64,000 nt of DNA from Dactylorhiza incarnata. Taxonomy: Eukaryota; Streptophyta; Magnoliopsida; Asparagales; Orchidaceae. Location of the stretch: NCBI GenBank assembly GCA_033032865.1, contig JAWHQI010000276.1:62001-126000 (forward strand), read 5' to 3'. This document shows positions 11,171-21,002 of this stretch, piece by piece. Made by a program: the position numbers and the translations under genes. Under the pieces are notes generated by a model. It saw only the letters and a list, made by a program, of their open reading frames with translations. It was not told the DNA's origin and did no database searches. Position 1 is the stretch's first letter; each line of letters opens with the position of its first letter.

Positions 11171-11589
11171 TATCACTAAAAATAAACGAACACCGAACCC
11201 AACAAAAATTTCGCCTAAAGAGAACGGCGGCGCTATGAACCCAACGGCGAAGTTGGAATCAAATTCCGACGTGCCGTTTTCGAGATATGAATGGCGGAAG
11301 TTACGGCGAGCTTTAAATATATACAAAACTTCTAAAATGCGCCGAGGCTCCAAAATGGCTCGGATCGCGACGAAACTGGATAGACAAGTCTAAAATTAAA
11401 TAATCTAATTTCCTAACGTAAAATTTTCCAATTTCGGGTTGTCGCAAAATTTGGTCGACTTGACCCAAACGGACGCGAAAACGCGCAAACGGCAACGCGC
11501 CGCTAACTCGACGTTAGAAGTAACACGCCGATGTCATTAACACGCCATCACTGAATTATACAAGTACCGGAAAAATCAGGGGCGTTACA
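9108..11589 (-). repeat. GY1 5' LTR (2482 bp)
   Basis: Pairs with 1013-3503. It starts TGTTACAACCCGC and ends GGGGCGTTACA on the plus strand, followed by the GAAGT TSD. It contains the 60-bp repeats (10115-10290), the GTCGACGCA array (10930-11090) and an alternating AT run near 11101-11122. Its U3 end (from about 10723) is part of a tandem duplication. Confidence 0.95.
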
Positions 11590-11594
11590 GAAGT

Positions 11595-12203
11595 CATCTA
11601 CAATAACTAAAGAATAATGCTTCCCTCCTAAGCTCTGTATAGCAGTAGGTCCAAAAAGATCTAAATGCAATAAGTACAGAATCCTAGGTGAATCACTCTT
11701 GGATAAAGATTTGAAACTACTTCTAGTTTGCTTACCTAACTGACAAGCCCTGCAAAGTCCTTCCTTCTTGTATGAACCAGAAGGCAGTCCTCTGACAAGA
11801 TTGTCCTTAAAAAGCTTAGAGATATTCCTAAGGTTAGTGTGTCCTAGCCTTTTATGTCATAGTTCATTTGTCTGACTTATTGAATTAAATAGACAGATGT
11901 CAGTATTGGCAGAGTCAAAATTGACTAGATAAATATTTCCTTGTCTAATACCAGATAATACATTTTTATTTTTATTATTGGTAATAAGACATTGGGAAGG
12001 GTTAAAGGTTACCTGATAACCTTCATCACATAATTGGCTAATGCTGATGAGGTTGTGCTTGAGACCTTTGACATATGATACTTCTTTGAATGTGACTGCT
12101 CCAACTTTGATTTATCCATACCCTTTTGTCTGTCCATAGTTGGAGTCTCCAAAGACAACTTTGGGTCCAAGCTTTGCCTTATAATTGCTTCGGTTGGCCT
12201 TCT
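11595..12203 (-). pseudogene. Element A protease end and integrase zinc domain, copy 1
   Basis: In the minus-strand frame this encodes GPKVVFGDSNYGQTKGYG, a KRLGHTNLRNISKLF block with integrase histidines, CRACQLGKQ with the paired cysteines, and LYLLHLDLFGP at the start of the core. This is the copia protease-to-integrase linker and HHCC finger. The integrase frame was originally continuous with the piece at 1-1007 across the GY1 insertion. It is an exact-order duplicate of 13067-13675. Confidence 0.88.
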
Positions 12204-12604
12204 CGTCGAGAGCTTTTCGAATATATGCTCGGCTCGTGACTTCGACCACCGGAGCTCCGTCGGCGGCGTCTGGAAGATTCAAGAAAACACCACTCCCGTC
12301 GCTCGCTTTTCTCTCTGGTTCAGACAGAATGAGGAAGAAGGCAACATCACATAGTTTTAATAATAATAATATCATTATTATTATTATTATTAATAAATGA
12401 AGGAAGGGGTCGACACATGCATGAAGAAAGGAGGGACTTGGAAGTCGACGCAAGGGGGAAGAGGGAAGTCGACGCAGGGGGAAGAGAAGTCGACACAAGG
12501 GGGCTTGGAAGTTGACGCAAGGCTGGAGGAAGTCGACGCAGGGGGGAGAAGAAAGGTCGACGCATGCTTTTAATGAATGTATATATATATATACATTCTG
12601 AATC

Positions 12605-12642
<38 letters not shown>

Positions 12643-13061
12643 TATCACTAAAAATAAACGAACGCCGAACCCAACGAAAATTTCGCCTAAAGAGAACGGC
12701 GGCGCTACGAACCCAACGACGAAGTTGGAATCAAATTCCGACGTGCCGTTTTCGAGATATGAATGGCGGAAGTTACGACGAGCTTTAAATATATACAAAA
12801 CTTCTAAAATGCGCCGAGGCTCCAAAATGGCTCGGATCGCGACGAAACTGGATAGACAAGTCTAAAATTAAATAATCTAATTTCCTAACGTAAAATTTTC
12901 CAATTTCGGGTTGTCGCAAAATTTGGTCGACTTGACCCAAACGGACGCGAAAACGCGCAAACGGCAACGCACCGCTAACTCGACGTTAGAAGTAACGCCC
13001 CGACGTCATTAACACGCCATCACTGAATTAAACAAGTACCGGAAAAATCAGGGGCGTTACA
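12204..13061 (-). repeat. Duplicated U3 fragment of the GY1 LTR (not a solo LTR)
   Basis: Matches 10723-11589, with a sharp break at 12203/12204 into element A coding sequence and no LTR start or TSD on that side. On the other side it ends GGGGCGTTACA plus GAAGT, like the parent. It includes another copy of the GTCGACGCA array (12405-12567). It is the LTR half of the tandem duplication. Confidence 0.93.
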
Positions 13062-13066
13062 GAAGT

Positions 13067-13740
13067 CATCTACAATAACTAAAGAATAATGCTTCCCTCC
13101 TACGCTCTGTATAGCAGTAGGTCCAAAAAGATCTAAATGCAATAAGTACAGAATCCTAGGTGAATCACTCTTGGATAAAGATTTGAAACTATTTCTAGTT
13201 TGCTTACCTAACTGACAAGCCCTGCAAAGTCCTTCCTTCTTGTATGAACCAGAAGGCAGTCCTCTAACAAGATTGTCCTTAAAAAGCTTAGAGATATTCC
13301 TAAGGTTAGTGTGTCCTAGCCTTTTATGTCATAGTTCATTTGTCTGACTTATTGAATTAAATAGACAGATGTCAGTATTGGCAGAGTCAAAATTGACTAG
13401 ATAAATATTTCCTTGTCTAATACCAGATAATACATTTTTATTTTTATTATTGGTAATAAGACATTGGGAAGGGTTAAAGGTTACCTGATAACCTTCATCA
13501 CATAACTGGCTAATGCTGATGAGGTTGTCCTTGAGACCTTTGACATATGATACTTCTTTGAATGTGACTGCTCCAACTTTGATTTATCCATACCCTTTTG
13601 TCTGTCCATAGTTGGAGTCTCCAAAGACAACTTTGGGTCCAAGCTTTGCCTTATAATTGCTTCGGTTGGCCTTCTTTCCTGTCATATGTTTTGAGCATCC
13701 ACTATCCAAGTACCAATATTCTTTTATCCTTGGATAGCTT
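13067..13740 (-). pseudogene. Element A protease active site and integrase zinc domain, copy 2
   Basis: Contains the protease motif YLDSGCSKHMTG near 13680-13715 on the minus strand, then the same linker and HHCC finger as copy 1. A TTTGCAG|GT acceptor-like sequence lies just before the protease at about 13741-13750. This copy is joined to the gag side of the element. Copy 1 is joined, across GY1, to the integrase core. Confidence 0.87.
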
Positions 13741-13803
13741 TGTACCTGCAAAGAGAGAAAAATAAACTAGTTGTTTTTGACCCAGACTACCTTGGGTCCA
13801 TTT

Positions 13804-15832
13804 GTTTGTCCACAATATTCAGAAATAAAGGACATTTCTGGCTGATCCTTGTAGCCTTGTGGATGATATCTCCTTGGAGGTATAATCCATTCAGTAAAAT
13901 GATTTTTAGTGTGTTGAGAATTAGAATTCCTGAAATTATGTGTATATTATCTATTCGACAAATCTGGGTAAATTCGTCGAGCGCCGTTCGACGAATGTGC
14001 ATGATTTTGTCGAGCGCCGTTCATATGATAACTATACTGAAAATCGATTTTTAGTTTTCGTCGATCTCCGTTCGACAAATTTGAATCTTTTCGTCGAGCT
14101 TCGTTCAACGAATTCTTCTGAATTCTCTTGTTCTTAACAGACTTGCTTGAAATGACTTTATTTGCTTCTACAGGCTCTTTGCTTTTAGCAGATATGAATT
14201 TTATGGGTGTAGACAATATATTCTTCTTAACTAGAGGTGGCTCACTTGATGAAGCACCCAAGCCCAGTTTGCTATTGAGCCTAGCATTAACTGTGCTTAT
14301 TATGTCCATCAGTTTGATACTTCTCCCATTTAGGGATTCTTCAAACTTTTTGTCTTCAGACAACTTGTTCTCAATGAGAACAATCTGTTCCCTAGAGGCA
14401 GCCAAATCATTTTTAAGTTTTATATTCACTTCACTTATAATTTTCATGTCAGCTAACTTATTTCTGAGTGAGATTATTTCTTTCTCAGATTTCAGTAAGT
14501 CTAAGCAAAGAACCTTGAATTCAGCCTTGAATTCAACTGAAGTAAAATTAAATTGAGATAATACCTGATCTGTATCATCTTCTGCTTCAGAGTTTGACTT
14601 TTCCTTATCAGAATTATGTCCTGAGGCATTGATAGCCATCATGCAGAATGTTCTTTCTTCTTTATCATCACTGGAGCTGGATGAGGAAGCATATTCTGAC
14701 TCACTGGCTGAGTCATATATTGCCATCAGACATTTGTTACTTTCATTTTATTTTCTTCATCATCACCAGATGAGCTGGATGATGATTCAGATTAAGTTTC
14801 ACTATAGGATTCTGCAATGAATCCTCTTCCCTTCTTTTTGTGCTTATGTGAGGAAGATTTGCTGGAGCTTCTTTTCTCCTCTTTCTCCTTTTTCTTTTCT
14901 TTCTTTTTCTCTTCTGGACATTCTGTCAGGTAGTGTTCAGGTTTCCTGCAACCATAACAAATAACTTCTTTAGGAGTTGATTTGTCATACCTTTGCTTTT
15001 CTCTTGATCTGGACTCCTTCTTTCTGAAGTCCTTCTTTGCCATTTTGTAGAATCTCTTGGCTAAGAGACTCATAAACTCCTCATCTTGTGGAGTCTTTTC
15101 TTCTTCTGCATCAGCTGCTTTGAAAGCTATGCTCTTTTCTTTCTTTGTTGCTGGAGATGTAGTGGATGATTCTGCTTCCCTGGACTTGATGAGCTGCTCA
15201 TAAGATTTGAGTTTGCCCAACAAAGCTTCAGTGGTAATCTCATTCAGACTTCTGGCTTCCTTGATTGGACAGATTCTAGAATCCTATTTGCTGGGGAAGC
15301 ACATTAGAATTTTATCATTTATTTCAGTGATAGATATCACATTGTCCAGAGATTTCAGCTCATTAATTATGAGACTGAGTCTGTTGTACATGTCAGCCAC
15401 TGTTTCCGTGTCTCCTTTCTTGATGTTTTCATACAGAGAGATCAAGTGTGATCTTCTATCTTTTCTTTCATCTGCAGAACCTACAACCATGTTATTTAGT
15501 GAAATCCAAATTTCTCTAGCTGATGTACATTCAACCACTTTTTGAAATATGTCATCAGACATAGTTTGAGCCAATATGTTCATAGCTTTAGCATCTACAC
15601 TTCTTTGCTTCTTTTGAGTTTCTGTCCACTCAGGAGGTGGGACAGCATGATTGTCTCCTGTAGCTTCAGTGCTGGTTGATGTTGTAGGTGTTGGAGGCCC
15701 TATCAGAAAAACATTGAAAATTTCTTCATCAATAGAGTTCATATAAAGCCTAATCCTTGCTTTCCAGAGTGCAAACTTGCTAAGATTAAACATTGGAGGT
15801 CTTGTGCTTGAGTACTCCTTGTTCTGTGCCAT
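13804..15832 (-). pseudogene. gag: Element A gag
   Basis: It starts at Met 15832 (MAQNKEYSSTRPPMFNLSKF), the copia gag start, with W-K-A-R (FALWKARIRLYM) and DIFQKVVECTSAREIW blocks. One nonsense codon at 15281-15283 separates it from the next in-frame 143 codons, which hold a CCHC knuckle (CYGCRKPEHYLTEC) and a Lys/Glu-rich tail. A frameshift near 14760 leads to a 259-codon acidic, Ser-rich and coiled-coil region (14726-13947). It ends in GPKVVW like other Sirevirus gags here. The second zinc knuckle found in B and D is absent; an array of palindromes (13955-14115) lies in that area. Confidence 0.9.
13955..14115. repeat. Palindrome array inside element A gag
   Basis: Four units, of which the best is ATTCGTCGA (13972-13980), a 7-nt spacer, then TCGACGAAT (13988-13996). 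The others begin near 14005, 14056 and 14088. They match the units in LTRs B and C and resemble those in A's own LTR. In coding terms they give repeated NGARR/NGDRR-type peptides. Confidence 0.8.
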
Positions 15833-15929
15833 GAGTTTTTAACAGAAAAAGAGATAAAAAAACTCTAAAAAAATTTAAGATCTAATTGATCTTTGTGATC
15901 CAGGTGTTAGCCTGTAAATAAGATCAACC

Positions 15930-15945
15930 TACCTCTTATTCCAAT
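15930..15945 (-). promoter_or_regulatory. Element A primer binding site, mutated
   Basis: In sense orientation it reads ATTGGAATAAGAGGTAGG directly after the LTR end CACTTTCA. Element C has ATTGGTATCAGAGGG at the same place, so A carries substitutions in the initiator-Met match. Priming would be weakened. Confidence 0.8.
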
Positions 15946-17424
15946 TGAAAGTGGAGGTTAGATCTTAAGTTACTCTAGAGGGGGGGGGGGGGTGAATAGA
16001 GTATTAAAAACTTTTCCTTATATTTATAGTGTAATAATAATAGTGTTATATATATATGTGTAAGCAGAGTGAGAAATATATAAACAGAATAACTGAATAA
16101 ATAAAAGGCACACAGCACAGCACAAAGAAATAAACACAACCAGAAGACAAAAGGAATTTATAGTGGTTCCCCAATAAATCTGAGTAGTCCACTCTTCTAC
16201 CACCCTTTGGTAGGAGTCCACTAGGAGGGTTGATCAGGTGCCCTAACACCAAGGTGATTTTCATTAGGTGTCCACACACCAGAGAGCTTTTGACCAGGTG
16301 CTCAAAACCAACATGATTTTTTGATCAGGTGTCTTGCCACTAAGGAACTACACTTTTGAAGGGAGTATTAACCCTGTACAAGAGAGGTAAGAAAAGGGTT
16401 ATAGTGTTCTTCTCTGTCAAGATGCTGAGAGAAGACTCTAGTGGACTTTGTTGTAAAGCTCCCGCCTGTCTGATTGAAGTGATTGACAGATGTTGGAGAA
16501 GCTTTCTCTTGAAGACTCAAATCTTCTGTAGCAGATAGATCTGGAAGAACAGGTTATTCAGATTCCTTATTGCTCATGTAGAAGACTTGAACTTGCAGCA
16601 GAATATCTGAGAGATGGATCTTGAAGATGATGTTCTCAGAAAGAAGATTAGTGCTGCTTTAGGAAGAAGAAGAAGACTGAGAGTAATAGACAAAATGTTC
16701 TTCTTCTCTTTCTCTATCCTTGTAGTTATCTGTATTCTGCAAGAATGCTAATTTGAATTCTATCGAGTGAGATAAGACAAGAATGTCTTTCTTGATATAT
16801 TCCATTTTTGGAATAGAATAATCTGTCCTTAAATCTTTCTTGGAATAACAACAAAGACAAAACGATTTTGTCAGGTCCTTTAATTCCTTAGCCGTGAAAA
16901 ACTCCTTAGCATTAAATGTCAACGGCTATCTTTGTCTTGGAACAAAGGAAATAAGGAATATATTTGAATAATATAATATCCTTACTTGCCTGCCTTGAAT
17001 GCGTCCAAAAGTATTGAATATATCTGTTGGAGTCGTCGATCTGAGTTCAGAGTATTGACAAACAACTAATATAAATAATCTGGACTTGAATTTGTCGAAC
17101 TGAGCTTTAATATAGAATTTGTTGAGCTCTGGATGGAATTCATCGAATGCTGCTCGCCATTTGTCGAACGCTGCTCAGAGAATGTCGAGCGCTGGAACTG
17201 GCTATAATACTTCAGTCTGCTGAGACAAATTTGTCGAACGATGCTAGGCATTCATCGAACGCCACTCGACATTTGTCGAACACTGGAAACTTAAAATTTC
17301 CTTAAGTTCTAGCAACTCTAACAGCGTAAAAAATTGACCCTTAAACTATACAATGGGGTCAACTTGAGCCTTAGTTCGACACATAGTGATCCTAGCCCAA
17401 ATCAGTAATAGGGTTGTTCCAACA
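15946..17424 (-). repeat. Element A 5' LTR (1479 bp)
   Basis: Sense start TGTTGGAACAACC at 17424, end CACTTTCA at 15946. It is homologous to LTR C (opposite strand) over the start (TGATTTG...TAGGATC) and a middle block with repeated CACCTGATCAAAA-like units. It includes a run of 13 G near 15979-15992 and GTCGAAC-type repeats at 17078-17285. Confidence 0.92.
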
Positions 17425-17609
17425 GATACTTATCCTCACATCTCGAATCTTTGTCGTCGTAACGTCTATTGTGTCATCATAACAACTTCTTGTATTGACG
17501 AGTCAATTGTTCCTTACATGTCTGCCTAAGGCATTCTTTCGCTCTGCTTGGGAGTTATCCTTTGGCACCAACCCTATGCAGCTTTTAGCCCTCTTTTAGT
17601 GAGTTACCT
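17425..17609. other. Unassigned sequence between A and recognisable B
   Basis: No clear coding signal. It contains GTCGTCGTAACG/CATCATAAC-like strings reminiscent of LTR B, but the match is too weak to assign. By position it is probably degraded B. Confidence 0.4.
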
Positions 17610-18138
17610 GCATCAGCATTGTTAGTAAATAAACTTTGCTGTTCTGCCAATGGGTTAGAACAACCACCTTGTCCAAGGCCAATATTTGCTTCTGGTGGGC
17701 ACTTGGACTACCTGCAAAATAAGATTACACGCCCTTAGGAACCCAAGTGAATTTGGGTCCTAGGAAATTGTTAGCTTTGACGGGCATACTAGATATAACT
17801 GCCCTAGGGTATGCATAGTGATTATGAAAGAGATTATTTGCCAGTTTAGCATTTGTTACCCTTGGAGCAGTTGGATTGTACCAACAATCAATTGCAAAGT
17901 GCCCAGTCTTTCCACAGCACCAACATTCATACCTATTATATCTTCTTTTCTGGCTGACTGTATGAACTGGAGTTCTTTGTGTGTGAACAAATGAATGGAG
18001 CATAGAAGATGAACAGTGCTGATGGTAGATATAATGTGTGTTGTCACCATTCACTGTTTTCCATCTGGATTTAGTCTTCTCTAAGAATTTCTTCTCTTCT
18101 CTGGGCTCAGCAAATTTCTGCCTCCTCATAACTTCCTG
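17610..18138 (-). pseudogene. Element B gag C-terminus and protease remnant
   Basis: In the minus-strand frame 18129-17725 (134 codons) it has a CCHC knuckle CWCCGKTGHFAIDC and ends GPKFTWVPKG. Element D has the same knuckle and ending (CWCCGKVGHFAIDC, GPKVSWGPK). A TTTTGCAG|GT and a degraded 'WxLDxGCS'-like protease stretch follow down to ~17610. It continues the gag at 19810 across the C insertion. Confidence 0.83.
18111..18138. repeat. 28-bp direct repeat flanking insertion C (partner 19782-19809)
   Basis: The two copies differ at one base in 28. Both encode the gag block QEVMR(R/K)QKF on the minus strand. The left copy abuts the LTR start. The right copy lies 31 bp beyond the LTR end. 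A normal copia TSD is 5 bp, so this duplication is atypical. Confidence 0.9.
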
Positions 18139-19750
18139 TGTTGGAACCTTAGTTTTGATTTGAGTTAGGATCCATCTTCGATATCTAAGTTTCTATCATA
18201 ACACATCGTATAACTTAGATCAAATCCTATTAAGATAATACACTGAAAATATACATAATTAATAGGCTGAGAAAATAAGAGAAAGATAAAAATTATATAT
18301 GTTCTCTGCGTTCGACGAATGTCTATCTGTGTTCGAAGAATGACGCTCTGCGCTCGACGAATGGTATTCATTCTGATCTCGATGAAATCCAATCGGCTCA
18401 GCGCTCGACGATCCCGTCTCAGCGGTTCAGCGATCGACGAACAAATTGTCTCAGCGTTCGACGAACAGACCCCGGTTCAGCGGTCGACGACAGATTGTCT
18501 CAGCGGTCGACGAAAAGATGCGTTCGACAAACTCAAGTTTGCGTTCGACGAACATCGCAATATCTCAGCGGCCGATGATCCAGCCCATCTCAGCGATCGA
18601 CGAATCCTTCCGTTTGACGAACTCAAGTCTGCGTTCGACGAATCTTCAGCAGAAGCTCAGAACGATGAATTAAATGTTCAGATCGATGAACGAGAAGCTG
18701 AGCTCGACGAAATATCTTCTGCATTATTTTAATATCATTCTCAATTCGACTAATATTATATATGCTGACAGAGAAATATTTTGAATAGTTTCAAATTATA
18801 TATTGCTGCCTTTCCTTTGTTTGAATTAGCCGTTGCAGAAAAATAAATGTTATAGCCGTTGCAGCAAAGCCAAAGACGACAATTTATGTTCTCGAGGATC
18901 TAGGAAATCAAAGAGACATTATCTTTTTCCTCTCTTGTCGGCAAGAATTCAAATCAGCCGAATAGCTCTCTAGAATATATACTCAGGGAGAAGATCTGAG
19001 AAGAATAACAACAAGGAGCAGAAATAAGAAAAGGCAGAACCAGAATAGGAAGAAGGAAATATACAGAAGCAAAAAGAAGCGGATCTACAGTGTTCTTGAT
19101 AAGAACAAATATTATTTATCTTCTTTTTGCTAACTCTTCTCTGCAGATCATCTTTACCCTGAGACACCAATCAAGATCATTTGCTCAGGGATCTAAACTG
19201 CAGAAGAAGAAGAAGAAGAGTATTTACAATCAAAAGAAGAAGCCTCCACATGTTGTTATCAATTCATATCAGACAGGGGGAGCTTTTCAGCATCATCAAT
19301 GATCCAATCTCAACAACCCATCAGGATCATCAAGACTCTTCTCAATAAAAGAGAAGAACAATATATCTTTTCTCTTTCTTACCCCATCTTGTACAGGGTT
19401 AAAACTCCCTTCAAAAGTTTACCCATTGGTGGCAAGACACCTGATCAAAAAATCCTGCTTGCTTTTTGGGCACCTTATCAAAAGCTCATTGGTGTTAGAG
19501 CACCTGATAAAAAATCCTAGTGCATTCCTACCAGTGGGTAGAAGAGTAGATGTACCCAGGTTGATTGGGGAACTACTATATTTCTTGTGTCTTCTGGTTT
19601 GCTTTGCATTTTGTTCTTATTGCTGTGCTTATGCTTTTCCTTCTTTGTGTTTACTTTTATTACTCACTCAGCACTACACATATTCATATATATCATTATA
19701 TTGAAATAACTAAAAAAGAGCTTTTAAATTAAGAACTAAACTCACTTTCA
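18139..19750 (+). repeat. LTR C: lone Sirevirus LTR of the element A family (1612 bp)
   Basis: Starts TGTTGGAACCTTAG and ends CACTTTCA, homologous to LTR A but on the plus strand, inserted in B gag. It lacks the poly-C tract and flanking TACTCT/AGAGTA arms that LTR A has near its end. It carries a large palindrome array (18308-18718) and CACCTGATCAAAA repeats. The 137-codon ORF over the array is a repeat artefact. Confidence 0.9.
18308..18718. repeat. GTTCGACGAA / CTCAGCGG array in LTR C
   Basis: About a dozen units of (G/C)(T/A)TCGACGAA, many preceded by CTCAGCG. The string CGTCTCAGCGGTTCAGC at 18415-18431 also occurs exactly at 35113-35129 and 35188-35204 in element D. The motif is CpG-rich and palindromic in its TCGA core. 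Confidence 0.85.
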
Positions 19751-19781
19751 ATTGGTATCAGAGGGTAGTTGATTTTATATA
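19751..19781 (+). promoter_or_regulatory. Primer site and 5' leader stub retained after LTR C
   Basis: TTGGTATCAGAGGG follows the LTR, matching the initiator-Met tRNA. The next ~17 nt resemble the start of element A's internal region (GTTGAT.TTAT.TACA). Nothing else of the internal region remains, so this is not a simple recombination-derived solo LTR. Confidence 0.85.
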
Positions 19782-19809
19782 CAAATTTCTGCTTCCTCAT
19801 AACTTCCTG

Positions 19810-20960
19810 AGGTAGCTTTGTGGTTTTTGGCATGTTCTTTGCTCCACTTATGGAGCTCCCAAACTTGAAATACCCAAGATTGGATTGCCCAGCATTCTTG
19901 TTAAAGGGTGAGATTACCTTCCTCAAGTTAGCCTTCATCCCACAGGGTCTGCCTGATCTCTCGTCCTTGAGGCATCCCTGCTCCCTTATCTGAGTGGAGC
20001 AGCAACCATTTACTAGTAGAGGAGAGGTCTCTGGTTTGGAGGAGCTTGTCATAGGCTTTATCACAAGGGGGAGTTTACTCTCCACCCTTCTGATGTTGTC
20101 GTTTTTAGATTTCAGGATTTTGGGCTGAAATTTGTCCTTCTTCAGAAGAGCTACTTCTCTGGTTAGTGAGCAGCACAGCTTCTTGCTCTCAATCAATGCC
20201 TTCAGAGTTTTCCCAAATTTGTCTATCAAGTCAAGGTTGGAGTTTGCCTTAAAGTCCTTTTTGAGTAGACAAAACTCTACATTCTCTAGAGTTAGCCTCT
20301 CGGCTTTTTCTGAGAGATCAAGATATCTTGCTTGAAGGGAGGAGATCTTTGTATCCTGCTCCTTGCACAGCATCTTGAGCATCTTGACTTCTTCTAGGAG
20401 ATCATTGTTTGGCTTGGACCAGTCATCATTACCAGATGAGCTCGTCTCTGAATCTGAGTCTGAGGTAGATAGAGGAGCTCTTATGCATACCTGTTCAGGT
20501 GAGACTTCATACTGTACTTCTTCCTCTGACTCGGATAGGACAGTCAGACCAAACTGAGTCTTCTCTTCTGAGTCTGAACAGCTTGAGTCACTGTCACTCA
20601 GTGATCTCATTTTCTTCTTAGCTGCTTTGCTTCTTTCTTCTTCTAATCTTTCCATAAGGATTGTTAGAGAGTCCCATATCTTTTTTGTCGTTAGGCAGGT
20701 AGCCAGTTTCTGAATTGTTGAGATGTCAACTACATCAGCAAGGATATCTTTGGCTTCTTTGTCTAAGCTGGCTAGAAGGATCTCATCTTTTATTATAGTC
20801 ATGGAGGGTCCTTCTTGAGTTATTAAAACATTCTGGGATCCATTGCCTCCACGTAAGTTCTTGCTCTAACTTTCCAAAGGGCAAAATTCTCTCTGGAACA
20901 AACAGCTATCCTTGACTCCATAGTTGTGATACTTGGACACCCAATGTCAGATCTATTCAA
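19810..20960 (-). pseudogene. gag: Element B gag, internally deleted
   Basis: It begins near 20960 with a gag N-terminus (SDIGCPSITTMESR..., FALWKVRARTYVEAMDP) that runs into a stop and frameshift near 20810. The open frame from 20802 has TIQKLATCLTTKKIWDSLTI, then jumps to RLEEERSKAAKKKM and a long Ser/Asp/Glu-rich coiled-coil section. Compared with D, the capsid C-terminus and first zinc knuckle are missing. It ends QEVMRKQKF at the 28-bp repeat; beyond that the frame reads LTR C sequence. Confidence 0.85.
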
Positions 20961-20989
20961 GTTGTTAGGTTTTTCTTTGAACAACCTAG

Positions 20990-21000
20990 CTCTGATAGCA
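20990..21000 (-). promoter_or_regulatory. Element B primer binding site
   Basis: Sense TGCTATCAGAG 2 nt after the LTR end, with one mismatch to the initiator-Met complement. Confidence 0.8.
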
Positions 21001-21002
21001 CT

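Larger units (their letters stand above)
1013..11589 (-). mobile_element. Element GY1: Tekay/Del-type chromovirus (Ty3/gypsy), both LTRs present
   Basis: A complete element on the minus strand. The 5' LTR is 9108-11589 and the 3' LTR is 1013-3503. In sense orientation the LTRs start TGTAACGCCCC and end at a GGGTTGT(G/A)ACA-type terminus. The TSD is GAAGT at 1008-1012 and 11590-11594. Internal order is primer site, long leader, gag, protease, RT, RNase H, integrase with chromodomain, polypurine tract. Length is about 10.6 kb. The LTR pair differs at scattered positions and by one repeat unit in a short array, so insertion is neither brand new nor ancient. It lies inside the integrase of element A, in the same orientation. 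Confidence 0.96.
10720..13675. repeat. 1.47-kb tandem duplication across the GY1/element A junction
   Basis: Unit 1 (about 10723-12203) is the last ~870 bp of the GY1 5' LTR, the GAAGT TSD and ~610 bp of element A. Unit 2 (about 12204-13675) repeats all of that in the same order. At the joint (12201-12203) the trinucleotide TCT is common to the element A end and the LTR start, i.e. 3-bp microhomology. I count about five single-base differences over the ~610 bp of element A sequence, so it is recent relative to the LTRs. Confidence 0.93.
1..17424 (-). mobile_element. Element A: Sirevirus-type Ty1/copia retrotransposon, interrupted by GY1
   Basis: The order on the minus strand is 5' LTR (15946-17424), primer site, gag (to about 13804), protease, integrase zinc domain, then a 10.6-kb Ty3/gypsy insertion (GY1), then integrase core and the start of reverse transcriptase at the left edge. 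RT, RNase H and the 3' LTR lie outside the window. The protease/integrase arrangement before RT, the motif YLDSGCSKHMTG and an iMet primer site identify Ty1/copia. The long gag with a serine/acid-rich coiled-coil tail suggests Sirevirus. The LTR starts TGTTGG and ends CACTTTCA. A sits beside degraded element B at 17425, so I infer it inserted into B. Its own TSD cannot be tested because the other end is missing. Confidence 0.9.

Noticed and set aside
12112..12825. 237-codon minus-strand ORF
   Set aside because: It runs from duplicated LTR through the duplication joint into element A coding sequence, a chance fusion frame made of microsatellite and LTR. The similar 10742-11353 frame is also LTR only.
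12204..13061. Solo or truncated LTR insertion
   Set aside because: No LTR start, no TSD on the left, and both it and its flank repeat the neighbouring unit in order; a tandem duplication explains everything.
18319..18732. 137-codon plus-strand ORF with repeated AFDE peptides
   Set aside because: It is the translation of the palindrome array in LTR C; the repeat period and LTR position explain it fully.
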